In this document: positions 1-12,300 of the stretch, in pieces | Numbering within the stretch: position 1 is the first letter of the stretch | How the letters are laid out: every line of letters begins with the position of its first letter | NCBI RefSeq assembly: GCF_030272615.1 | Contig: NC_081406.1 | Location: forward strand, 166,021,521-166,085,520 | Direction: 5' to 3' | Origin: Cryptomeria japonica | Taxonomy: Eukaryota > Streptophyta > Pinopsida > Cupressales > Cupressaceae | Length of the DNA stretch: 64,000 nt | Made by a program: the position numbers and the translations under genes | Notes under the pieces: model-generated | What the model was told of the DNA's origin: nothing | The model's database searches: none | What the model saw: only the letters and a program-made list of their open reading frames with translations

Positions 1-288
1 CAATGCTTGCACTAGAAAGGTTCTGCCCCAAAATAGGGCAGAGAAAGGGGCACCCCGCCCCTGTCCTAGGAGGAAAAGGGTCCCACACCCCTATCCAAGG
101 GGGGGCAGGGGCACCACACCCCTATCCTATGCCTTTCTCTAGGGCAGAGTGTGGACAGAGTGATGCAGAGGCCAAGGAAGAAGTAGTTTTCACAAGCTGA
201 GCACTCTCTAGTCTCCGATCAGGCTAGAGGATTCGAGTTCACATGCATGAAGACTCTAATGCAGTCGTAAATTGCTAGGGTCGCAATT

Positions 289-630
289 TTATGACACTAT
301 AATAACATCATCTTCATTACAAATATGTTGATGATTAAGATAAGCTCTAAGAAAATAAGGAGGATCTAAGGAGATTGATAAACCAACATTTTGATCTTGC
401 CCCCCTTGCACTTGAGTATGCATGTGAGAAGAGGATGGTGTCATGTTACTCTTCAATGGTTGCTTTCTAATGGAGAGATCATTGATAGGATTATTAATTA
501 GTTCTTCATTCACAATAGGTACCTTAGGAGATGTACAAGCGTTAACTTTGTCAATGTCATCTCTAAGATTATCATTGTCTACAAAAGCCTTTATGTGACA
601 TGGATAAAATCTTTGAGAGATAATTTGCAA
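289..630 (-). pseudogene. Unrecognised short open frame inside the LTR remnant
   Basis: A 113-codon open stretch rich in N, D, I and P. It carries a QGGQDQN segment loosely like the Gln/Asn-rich N-terminal part of the gag frame at 28834-31737. It sits just inside the presumed 3' LTR end, where a full element would have its 3' untranslated region, so an internal deletion is likely. No domain is recognisable. It may be a gag remnant or chance. Confidence 0.2.
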
Positions 631-1027
631 ATAAGAAGTATCTTTGATACCCTAAAAATACAATATGCAAGAGTACTATGAGTGAAAAGAAGTAATGTAA
701 AATGAAAGAAGCCATTATCCAACACATGATTATGATAAATGTAACTAAAAAGAAATGTAATCATATGAGAAATAGCAAAAAAAGCAAATTTGGTAAAATT
801 TCCATTATGAAATAAATCAGTTCTAAAAACACAAGTAAAAAATTATGCAACCCACAAATCAATTGTATAAGAATAAATTAGGTTTTTTATGAAATTAACC
901 GCTAAATTTATGTAATTTAATTGAAAATATGATCCATGAGTGCAAAATTGATTGTTTAAATACCTACAAATCATATTTGATACCATAAATTAGAAAATAA
1001 GCATGCAAGGAGTCGAGTTCACCAAAA

Positions 1028-2170
1028 TGTAATGGTTGTAAATTTGGAATTAGGGTTTTAACAAATAGAACCAATAAATAACCAAATTAACCATACATTG
1101 AAAGAAGGGGGTGAATTCAATAGATCTAGCCATAGTTTGATTAGAAAAAGGGTTAAGTATATTGATTAGATTTACCAATTTTGTGTGGGTGTGTCTCCTC
1201 CTTTATTAGTTGACAATTAGATGATAATTGTAAATTAGTGCAAGAGTATGAATAATTGAAGTCAACTATCAAAACTAGACTAACACAGATATCCCATAGA
1301 GCCACAAATTGAGGTCTAGGCAAAATAAGATATTTAGAACCTGTTCCTAGAAGTTCAGCCTAATTTTTCCAAACCAAGTAGCATAAATTCGCCCTAGTCT
1401 TCCAAATTTTCCTTCGTCAAAAGTTGAGCCTATTTGTCACTATCGACTTTGTTGGCATTCTAGAGTACAATTTCTAGCCATGTTCCTATGCATAGAGAGA
1501 GATTAAATAGGTTCGTCTATGGGGGTTTGCCTTAGGTCAAACCCCAATTTTGGAATTAACCATGAATGAAATAATGTAAATACTCCAATAAATGATAAGG
1601 AGATAACCTCATATCTGAAATTATTGATAATGATATAATTCTCTTTGAATGTAATCACAAATGTTGAATATAATGGCATGACAAACACATGAACATAAAA
1701 AAAACCCTAATCACACACACATTCTTGTAGGAATACTGATGTAAGATATCTCCACAATGCTTAATGGATAAAGTACAACCTTGAATCTCTAAAAATGCTT
1801 GATGATGAATGCTTCACAGATGCATGAATAATTTAGGTATATGAGTGATCAATCGTTTCTAGGTGAAAATGGATTGAGAGGATGTCATTAAATAGGGTTT
1901 CCTAGGTAAATTACCAATTAGGGAAAGAACCTCCAATGGTCAAGTATAGCCACAAGAACCAAATTCCATCGAGGAGATAAAGAAATTGCCCCATTTCAAA
2001 TTAGGGCATGATTAAGGGGGACTAGAGCATTTTGGGGCACCCTGGTCTAGACCAAGGCACTCTGCACCCTAGTCCTCTAGCAAATAGGACCTCTTTATCT
2101 ATAAATAGAGAAGGTTCCTCCTAGATTGAGCCCACTTGATGGTGTTCATGACATCAAGGATTGGAAAAGG
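1028..2170 (-). repeat. Putative 5' LTR of the remnant
   Basis: Begins TGTAATGG next to a TTTTGGTGAAC-type primer-binding string on the minus strand. It contains the conserved hairpin at 1522-1545. Near 2020-2080 it has decayed copies of the 'ctggtc...gcaccct' unit that is tandem in the LTRs of 26310-34178. The distal end is uncertain. Confidence 0.45.
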
Positions 2171-3377
2171 AGCCAGAACGGGCCTAGAGAGGGGATAAAT
2201 ATAGGACACAATAAAGTAGGAGCACAAACATGAGGTTTAAATTGGACCAATTAAAATTTACAACACTACAATATAATGCCTCTCCCTTTTGCAGTGTGGA
2301 GATGTGGATATCTTGTTTTGATGTGAGATTATTTTGGAGATTTTGAGATGTGCTTGTGTCCTTTTCTCTCAAGGGTCCAATCTATGATTTGCTTCAATGT
2401 GTTTTCATTGTCTATATGGCTTATGATGTGTTTGCACAAATCACATAATGTTGTGATTATATTATATTGTATGCTTGTATTCTTTTGTGTCTAATAGCTT
2501 GAGATGACTTGATGTACATTGGCATTATGATATTCTATGTGATGTTTATTGATTTCTATTAATGATGTTGAGATGTCGGTTGATATTGATTTAAATGCTA
2601 ATTTAATGTAATGTTGGCATTTAATGCATTTTGAGATGGCAAAATGATGTGATATGATTTACTATATTTCATGATGTTAATATTAACACTAGATTAAATG
2701 ATTATGTCTATAAATTACTTAAATACAATTAGATGATTTGTTATGTGATATTTAATCCCATTTGGGAAATCATTTTTGCTTCAACTATTATATATATTCA
2801 GGTACCCTTATCATTTGATGTGTGGTTACAGGTATCTAGTATCGACTCCACCTAGCTCCATAGGTCTAAGCATACTTTTCTCTAACAGTGGTTAAATAAG
2901 AGATAACACGTTAGCCAAAATCATCACTAAACCTTATCCATTTTACTTAATTAATTGTGATTCCACATGTGAATACTAGTAAAGATCTAAATATCTTGTT
3001 TCTGATGTTTGGATTACCTAAGTCCATCTTATGGTTTGCCGGTAAAGAGAGTATGCATTTTCGTGTAAATTGCATATTGTCATCCATTTTAATGTGGAGT
3101 TAGATTTTAATGATTTTTAATGTAATTTAAATATTTTGGATTAAATTATCCATTATGATAATTCATTTTGTTGGCATTTACCAATTTGGGTGTATGGGTT
3201 ATTTTGGGGTAAATTAAATGTCATTTCTTTTATTTATTTTTATTTTTACTTATTCATCTCTTAAAGTGAAATGAATAGTAATGGGCTTTTATATTGGTCA
3301 TTTGGCCTATTTTTCAACACTTTGTCATTTTTTAATTTTATGAGCTCAAAAACCCTCTTACATGTAGAATTTGATTT
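2171..3377. other. Non-coding AT-rich DNA, no feature recognised
   Basis: No exon, terminal repeat or known domain is visible on either strand. By position it is intron DNA of the receptor-kinase gene, downstream of its exon 11. Confidence 0.6.
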
Positions 3378-3677
3378 TGTCAGAATTATCAAATTCAATT
3401 CTAGAACCTGCAACTTGCACAATAACCTTCACGGAAAGAAGACAAATATTTCACCAGAAATAATGATGAATTGAGATGGTTGAAAATGTACATGTGACAT
3501 GCTTATAAAGGCAAGGCAATAATTCAAGCACCAATGAGGTGCAATGGTAGGTACAACTACCCAACACAAAACACTAGATGAAGGTAACACAAAATAATAT
3601 TAACCTTACTTACCACCTAAGAAAAGACTATGCCTAATTAAACTTAAGATGTGAGCAAATATTAATTTACTCCAACA
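3378..3677 (-). repeat. 3' LTR of the TRIM-like element
   Basis: 300 bp TG...CA repeat, followed on the plus strand by the complement of the polypurine tract (ccccccttaag). Confidence 0.85.
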
Positions 3678-4154
3678 CCCCCCTTAAGTGCAACTTAGGG
3701 AGAAGATTTTAATGTAGAAGATGCCCCCAACAAATGAGGCTCTAATGAATGAAGCCTGATTTGAATGGATCATCAATGAAGATATCGGTCGTAATGATAA
3801 ACATGACCTCGACCAATGCCAAGATGCCAAAGTATCATGCAACCACAGTAGATCACCCAACACACAACAATTTGATCACATATTGAGGGATGCAAACAAT
3901 CAAGGAACTAGTAAAAAATAAGAGGTTGATTAGCAGAAAATATTAGAGCTAATCTACAACTAACATATATAGTATAAACCCCAAACAAATATACGGCCTA
4001 CAAACTTAATATGAACCAAAGAGGAAAAAATAAATTTGGGCCAAATGACAATGGCACAATATATCGTTAAACAAATGCACTCATTGGAAAAATAATATGA
4101 CCTCAAACAAGTTGTTGAAGCTTCTCAAATACGAAAGGAGATGCAAGAGGAAAG

Positions 4155-4165
4155 CTTTGATACCA
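4155..4165 (-). promoter_or_regulatory. Primer-binding site (tRNA-iMet type)
   Basis: Minus-strand TGGTATCAAAG is complementary to the 3' end of plant initiator tRNA-Met and abuts the LTR with no spacer. Confidence 0.75.
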
Positions 4166-4467
4166 TGTGAGAATTATAAAATTCCAGTCTAGAACTTGCA
4201 ACTTGCACAATAACCTTCATGGAGAGAAGACAAATATTTCACTAGAAATAATGATGAATTGAGATGCTTGAAAATGTACATGAGGCTTGCTTATAAAGGC
4301 AAGGCAAGAATGCAAGCACCAATGAGGTGCAAGGGTAGGTAAAACTGCCTGACACAAAACACTAGATGAAGGTAACACATAAAATAATATTAACCTTACC
4401 TGCCATATAGGAAAAGATTATGCCTAAGTAAACTTAAGATGTGAGTAAATATTATTTTACTCCAACA
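4166..4467 (-). repeat. 5' LTR of the TRIM-like element
   Basis: 302 bp TG...CA repeat, about 85-90% like its partner at 3378-3677 by eye. Confidence 0.85.
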
Positions 4468-5418
4468 TATTTGATGATTTGAAGGCAATATTTTGTGAAT
4501 ATTGTTTTGGGTATTGGCTCATTAGATTTGGAATTGGAGATTTTACTTGTTACTTTTTGGATTCAAAGAATTTTGTGGAGTTTTTGAAGTTTTTATTCTT
4601 TTCAAATTTCGGACAAATTAGAGGTAAGAACCTCATAACTTTCTATTTGCTTTATCTTTTCGATTCTAATTTGTTTCAAATGAATCAACAGATGATTTAG
4701 AACATTTTCCCCTTTTAAACCAATAAATTACATTGCATATTTAATTTATTGTGAAAAGATTTAAGTAAAATCCATTTTTTAAGTTGTTACCATGCCAAAA
4801 TTTTAGTAAAATGCATAATTAGTATATGAGTGTGAAAATGAGGTGTTGATTAGTTTTAGACCAAAAAAATATATTAAGAATTCTAAAATTTGAATTTTAA
4901 ATTTTGAATACATTCTTAAAAATATTCTAAAGGATATCCAAACTTATCTATCCATGTACTTTTTTTAATTTTCAAATATCTCTATAACCACAACAAATTT
5001 TCATAAACATGCTCCCCTTTCCCACTTCTACCAAAACATGCATTCTTACCTTAGATTTATTAATAAAATGATATATTATTAAATATTTTCATATCATTGT
5101 TCTACAAATATTCATAAAACTCATTATAAATAAAATATCTATTTAATAACAACTAGTTTGTACCTTAGAATGACTATGTTTTCCTTCACATAACTATAGA
5201 ATTATGTATTTATGTCATAGTTATGTATTTATATCATAAATTATTATTTCGTGTTGAGTATGTTGTATATGTTGTATATGTTCTTATAGAATTCTTCTAA
5301 TGCCAAGAATTATGAATAATCGAGGATAGATAGTCACCTATTTGTTAAAAATTATAGATTCTAACTATAAAATAATTAACTCTATATTATTATAAACTAT
5401 TGTAGTGTATTTACTCAC
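4468..5418. other. Intron DNA, no feature recognised
   Basis: The family would place a further 72 bp LRR exon after exon 11, but none is visible here on the minus strand. The intron therefore continues to the window edge. Confidence 0.55.
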
Positions 5419-6361
5419 AATATCTTTGGTTTGATGGAATCTCCAATATATTTTGGAATTTCTCCATAAAGCATTGCATTTCTGAGCACTCTGCAAAGAG
5501 AAAGGTAAACCACAAGCATATGAAAATATTATTCTTTTACTCCGTGTCTTTTATATAATTTGGATGATATATTGAATAATCATATTTATATACTTACATT
5601 GTTCTTAATTTTGTTAAATTTTGTATGAATGACAAATTTGAGCCATCTCCAGTTAGATAAGATATCCTCCTATTTATATATAATCATACAAAATTAATTA
5701 GCATCAATTTAATTAAGTACATATATTTAAATAAAATTGTTATATCTAAAATTTTAATTAAATATATTGACAAGTACAAGTTTAAAGATATAATACTAAA
5801 ACTGACGAAATAGTTCTTTCAATTGCTATAATTTTAAGCATGAAATGTGATATCATGAATGAAGAAATAAATTGGGATGATAAAGAAAAAAATACTTACA
5901 AGTCTTCTAATTGAATCAAATTTGAAAAGGTTGAAGGAATTGGACCTTCTAAAGAAGTAGCTTCAAGTCTCCTATAATGAATAATGAATAATTTTAATAT
6001 TTATAAGTTTATAATTCTAATATAGGTGCCACAATTTTTATAAATTTAAATTATAAAGAAATAATTCACAACAAATAAGAGAAATATTCTCACAAAATTG
6101 TAAGGCTTTTCCAATTTCCAATGAAATCCGGTATTTTACCCCTAAAGTTGTTGCTACTTGCTACACTGCAAAACTAGAAAACAAATTAGCATGCTTAAAA
6201 TGGAATATACATTTCATAGTAATTTTCTAAAGTTTAATTTATAAAATTTTATAATGCTACAGTAGGAACCAAAAAGCATGGAAACTTACAAATTTTTTAG
6301 TCGATGGAAGTAGCCATATATTTTAGGTATCTTCCCATGCAATTGATTACTTTGAATATAC
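5419..6361 (-). CDS. Receptor-kinase exons 7-11 (five LRR exons)
   Basis: Exons 6290-6361, 6094-6165, 5900-5971, 5598-5669 and 5419-5490 are separated by introns of 124, 122, 230 and 107 bp. Each encodes one LRR of 24 residues, except exon 10 ([16 protein letters not shown]), which is the non-canonical segment found at this place in the family. Donors are GTAAG or GTGAG and acceptors end in AG. Exon 11 gives [15 protein letters not shown]. Confidence 0.93.
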
Positions 6362-9300
6362 CTATGAATAAAGAATAAAAATTACATACATACATTATAA
6401 AAGTATACATTATGCATCTAATAAAACTATGAACAATATAAGTACTTATTTACTTGATAATGAAATTGAGATAACTTATTTTTGCTTAAAAAAATTGATA
6501 ATATTTTTAACTTAGAAACCCAATTTTGTAAAACTATATGGATATCAGCTTAGTGTTGCAATGTAACTATCTTATTCTATGCTTGAGATATTTGTAATTA
6601 CACTTTCTTATATCTAAAATTTGGACAACCACTTTCCATTAGGAATGGTCTATGACTATATAAAAAAAAATTGTTAGGAAATGTACCAATAGTTGTTAAG
6701 AAATGTACTAATATTGTAAAAAATAACCAATCGGGTGATGCCATATCAGTTGCACAACTATTGGGGTCTCTTTTGCATGCCTATTGGTCTCACTTTTTTT
6801 TGGGCTGTTTTGGACACCTTGGCAAAAAGCATGCTGATGTGGCATCATATTTGATGATGTGGCCCTGAAACCTTAGTTATAAGTAGGGGACTTGCCAAGT
6901 AAGCTACTATAAAAAAAATCGAAGCGTTTTGAAATTTCCAAGTAGGATTTTGAGAAGCCCGAAGTTAGGGTGCACAACTACTGGGTCCTTTCCCCTAAAA
7001 GTCATAAGGATTTCGAGCCCACGAGAAGAAATTGTCCCCCTCGTATTTCACTAAAGTTTATAATTAAAACTATGAAAAAAAGCCACCACCTTTTTTGAAA
7101 AAGTCATTGAAAATAAAAGCTATTAAATTAAATTCATTTGAATAATAAGTGGGGCCAACTTTTAAGTTGCATGTGTAAGGAAATTAGCTATTTTTCTTCA
7201 AATGGGCATGAATTTTACCCAAAGAGTCAGTTTTTCAACTTCCTATCTTGGTTGGAAAACTAATTTTGAGCTCTACACTATAATATAGGTTTGGTTTTCT
7301 AATTTTGGCATTCTGTTATGTTTTTGGGGCATAGAAGCTATAATTTCTTTGTTACACAGTTTTGGTCATAATTATTACATATGGAATTGGATTTTCGAAT
7401 TCAAATTGGCATTGGAGAGAGTGTCCAGTCTAATAGACAATATTGTTGCTAGTTTATTAGTTTGATAAGTATGGAGAGTTGTGTATTTGGTTGATCACTT
7501 GTAGCTGCCTAAGATTTAGAGTGTGATTGTGTGAGCCTCTATATGAGTCAAGAGGTGAAATCTTAAGGGGGTACATGGATTTTATGAGATATTTATGATG
7601 CAATAGCTAATTATTAGACTTGGTTCTTCCTGCTATAAGTTTACAAGTGTTTTTTTAGAGTTGTACTTTTATGGTGATAGGTACATAGGTTGTTCTCGGT
7701 TTAAGGACATGTTTCAAGATGGTTTGAGACTAGGAGTCTCATGTGGATGATAGTTGGATTTAGGTACAATCTTGGTTATGATTATGATGTCAAGGTTATG
7801 AAAGTATGTATTTTGCATTGACATGACATGACCATGTTTGTGGTGATTGTAAGGAAGTTAAGTAGCAAAACAACTTCCTACACTAACCTTGAGAAGAGGG
7901 TAATGCAAAAATTTTTACAAATCCTTACTATAGTTACAAAAACTTAATATAAATAAACATAAATAGTATGCATGCCACAACACAATGATTTATGAGGGTA
8001 AATCCCTTTCGAGAGAAAAACCTCACACTCTAAAAGTTTCCCAATATATTATTCAAAAAACAATAATAAATTACAGTATACTTACAGAGCAAGCATTTCA
8101 TAGGAGTATCACCAACCAGAGATTTAAAGGTAACTCAAGAGCTATATAAGACTCTTACACATAACCTCCATCTCACACACCTCATATATAGGAGATACAA
8201 TACATGAAACCATCAAACAATATTTCAAAACCATGGGCTAAAACCACCTAATAAAGTGGCACCCAACTTATCTCCAATCCTACATGACTTATGATGTGTC
8301 AAAACACACATCAACACATTCACCACTCTTTTACAACTCATTTATTTGTTTAATGCATTTTTTATATTTCCTATTTCAAGAGACCCAACTTTTGAAGGCC
8401 GTAACTTTTGAACTAGGTGTCTGATTGATGAACGCTTTCAAGCATTGGAAAGCTTGCAATGTGGGTTATCAATCTATAACCCACTACTTAGTTAGGAACA
8501 ATTTTGGGCCATTTTGGAGCCTATAAAGCCTCAAAATTGACTCAACACTTTTGTTTGCAAATTTGAAAAATGGAAACTTAAATATTTGCAAAACTAGACA
8601 TGATCTTGCATTGAGAATTTGCCAACATACTCATCTAGCCAATTCAAAACTTTGGGGAAAATTTCAGACCAATCCATGCTCAAATGAAAATTTACTAAAA
8701 AATATTAACTTTATGTATATGCAAGATTGAGACGCCATTTTCCTAACATTCTCCCACTTGTAAAACACCTTGCAAGAAAAAAGGGAGTATCTACACAATA
8801 ACTTAATTGCTAGGGGTCATAAGGCCCATACACTCGAACACCATTGGAACCATCTATGCTCACAACCTTAGTTAAAGAATCTGCAACATTCATCAAAGTC
8901 TCTACCTTAATAAGGTTCACCTTGCCATCTTGGAGCAGACAAGTATGAGAATAAGCCCAATCATGCAACATTGTTTATACAAATCCAAAAATATTTACTC
9001 AAAAAAATAAATTGGGGTCTTTTATTAAAAAATTCCCATTTATAATCTCTTTCAGGAATAACAAAATTACAATATCCGTTCATATAACTTTCTCTCATAG
9101 TTCTCTTTTCCCTCAAATGACAATCATTTCAACATCCTACTCTCGTTCACCAACTACCCTTCTGTTCAACTGCATTTTATATGTTGTAATGAAATTTTAA
9201 CAGTCAATTAGGTGTTCCAATCATGATGTGCTACACGACTCATCATTAACAAGAACAAGAAATTGAACATCATTTCAATGAGACAAGACTATATTGGTGG

Positions 9301-12300
9301 GAGTTTCTTTGTGCCCCATCAACTCCTCAATGAAGGATGCAGTTGAAAGCAAGTAAGGACAAAGTCCATTGGTGAGACTTTCTTATACCAATGAAAGCCA
9401 CTTTTGTCCCATCAATCAATCGATCATGAAGAATGAATGAAGTATGGGCCAAGTTCGTCAGTGGGAATTAATTTATTCTTTCAAACACCAAGTTCTAAAC
9501 CAAACCAAAACTAAAACTAAAACAAAATCGCAAACAACTTAAAAAGGAAAATATATTTGGGTGATAAAGATTGCACATTCACCCAAGATGTTCCTACATC
9601 AAACACCTTGGGTAGGAGAAATGTTCCATGAGAATGAACTCATGAACATTTGGGCCAATTTGGAATTGGAATTCCATACTTAGCCAATTCATTTATCTTC
9701 AACCAAGAGGCCTCCTCAACTAGTTTTCCCTTCCATCAAACAAGATATTCCATGTATTCATTTTCACACATGGCCTTTGCAACTCTAGAATTAAGGATTG
9801 CATCCACTTATTGATATTTCTTTTTAGGTAATTGATCAATCCATGTTGGTTCATGAGATGTATCTACTAGTAAATGTGTTTGTGCACTATCCTACCCCTC
9901 ATAATACATAAACATCTCTAACATTGAAAATAGGAGAGATATCAATGTTCTTTGGAAGGTCAACTTCATAGGCATTAGCTAAAAACATCCTTAAGATCTT
10001 GCAAGGACATATCTTCTTCCATTTTAGCTTATTATAGGTTCCCTATGGAAACATTTATTTCCTCAAATAAACTCATACCAATTCATTCATTTGAAATTCT
10101 TGTTTTCGTCTATGTACATCAACATAGTCTTTATACTTTGTAGTAATCTTCTCTATTTTCTCCTTCACTTCTTTGTGAAAATGTCTAGTTTACTCTACAA
10201 AATCTTCAGTCATAGCACTTGTCATCACTAAATATTCACTATCCCTAAATTCATCTACGCCCCTTGGTTTGTAACCATACACAATAGTGAACTGAATTTT
10301 TCCCGCACTCTTATTGACTGAGTTATTGTAGGAAAACTTTGTCTGTGGCAATATTAAATCTCATTCATTTGGTCAATATCTAATCAAACATATCAGTAAA
10401 TTATCCAAACTTCTATTAACAATTTCAGTTTGACCATTAGTTTGTGGATGGTAAACTGAGCTAAACCCCAACTATGTGCCTAACTTCTTCCATAATGTAT
10501 GCCAAAAATGGCCAACAAACTTGTATCCTAATTTCAGATAATAATTTTAGGCAATCCAAGTAACTAGTTGAACTATTTCTTTGAATAATAAATTTTCTAT
10601 GTGGGAAGCATCACTAGTGTTGTTGCAAGGAATAAAATGAGTCATTTTAGAAAATCTATCAATAACTACAAAAATTGAATCACTACCTCACTAAGTTTCT
10701 TGCCTTTCAACAACAAATTTTCCTGGATAAAATACTCCATTCATGGGTTCAATCCACTTCCATTAAAATTTTACATACTATCCAAGCTTCCTTAAAATTG
10801 GAATCTTATTCATGCAACTCACTCAAATAATCAAATCCAACAACATTCACTTTTAGCTCTTTCAACAACAAACGCCTTCTACTTAGTGCATCAACAACTC
10901 TATTGGATTTACCACTTCTATGTTTTAAGATAAAAGAATAACTTTGCAAAAATGAAATCCATTTCAGATGCCTCTAATTTTACTTACCTTGGTTGTTAAT
11001 GAACTTAAATGCATGATGATCCATATACAACACAAACTCTTTTAACAATAGATAGTGTCACCACTTCTTGAGTGCCTACATTGTATAAAATTCCTAATCA
11101 TATATTGAATATTTCCTCTTAACTTCATTCAAATTTTTGTTGAAGTATGTTATTGGTCTTCCCACTTTAGTTACAAATCCTCCTATAGTTGTTCCACTTG
11201 CATAGCTATAAACTTGGAAAAGTGTGAGCCAAAATTTGGCAATGTCAACATTGGGTTGCTTTGTCACTTTACTCTTTAGAAATTGAAAACTTTTCTTTGT
11301 TGCAGCTATCCACTTAAATTATTTTCTCACTCCCTTCATGGTTTTAGTTATGGGAGCACATATTACACTAAAATTTCTTATGAAATTCTTATAGAATCTT
11401 GCGAATCCATGAAAATTATGGGCTTCAAACATACTTGTTGGAGATGGACATTTATCAATAGCCTCGACTTTCTCTAGGTCCATTTTTAACCCTTCCTTTG
11501 AAACTATGAATCCTAAATAAACCAACTCCTTTATAAAAGTACATTTTTTAAGATTCACCATGAGATTTTCTTCTCTTAACCTTTGCAATACATTCCTAAT
11601 ATGTTCAAAATGTTCTTCCTTTGTCTTACTAAAAATTAGAATATCATCAAGATATACAATGAGAATCTTACCAAGATAGGGCTTCAACACTTGGTTCATT
11701 GATCTCATGAATGTGTCGGGTGCACTTGTCAACCCAAATGACATAACTAGCCACTCATACAACCCATCCATTTATCTTGAACAATGTTTTTCACTCATCC
11801 TCATCAAGAATTCTGATTTGATGGTACCCACTTTTCAAGTAATCTTTGTAAAGTATCTTGATCCACTCAAACAGCCCACTATTTATTCCAAGTAATGGAC
11901 ATTTATATTTGATGAGAATTTTATTAATTTCTCAAGAATTGGTGCACATTCTCCACTCACCTCCTTTCTTTGGTGCCAACATAGCAAGTACCACATAAGG
12001 ACTATGACTTTCCCTAATCAGCCATTTATCCAACAATTCTTGGACTTGTCTATTGATCTCCCCATTCTCCTTAGGTGTCATCCTATATGGTGCCTTATTT
12101 GACAAACTCAAGCCTCGAATCAAATCCATAAAATGACATATTTCTCTTATTGGTGGAAAACCATCTAAAATTTCTTTGATCATTATCTTTGCATATTCAT
12201 CTATAGTTTCTTGGATTTCTATAGGTAACTCCTTCTTTCCTACTATCACGTGTTGTGTTGGTTGGGAAACAAAAACATAACAAACTCCATCCTTCTTCAA

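Larger units (their letters stand above)
1..2170 (-). mobile_element. Diverged LTR-retrotransposon remnant, same family as 26310-34178
   Basis: Three landmarks match the well-delimited element at 26310-34178. Bases 1-297 hold GC-rich units with accccw/ggtccc-type blocks and end in a gtcgcaattttatgacac tract like that element's LTR end. At about 1009-1029 the string ttcaccaaaatgta matches its PBS-LTR junction. At 1522-1545 a GGGGTTTG...CAAACCCC hairpin is followed by ttggaattaacca, as in its LTR. This fits a minus-strand element with the end of the 3' LTR at 1-297, a short internal region at 298-1027 and a 5' LTR from 1028. The right end near 2170 is a guess and no target duplication can be tested. 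Internal coding has almost vanished. It lies in the 3'-most visible intron of the receptor-kinase gene. Confidence 0.5.
3378..4467 (-). mobile_element. Short non-autonomous LTR element (TRIM-like), 1,090 bp
   Basis: Two direct repeats of about 300 bp bound a 488 bp interior without a coding frame. Both run from TG to CA (TGTCAGAATT.../...TCCAACA and TGTGAGAATT.../...TCCAACA). On the minus strand the interior starts with TGGTATCAAAG (4155-4165), the initiator-methionine tRNA primer site of many plant elements, directly against the 5' LTR. It ends in an AAGGGGGG polypurine run against the 3' LTR. Flanking pentamers are GATTT (3373-3377) and TATTT (4468-4472), a target duplication with one mismatch. 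Such small elements are moved by enzymes of larger relatives. It lies in an intron of the receptor-kinase gene. Confidence 0.85.

Noticed and set aside
4468-5418. A twelfth LRR exon of the receptor kinase
   Set aside because: I looked on the minus strand for a 72 bp segment with L-x-x-N-x-L-x-G-x-I-P between AG and GT and found none.
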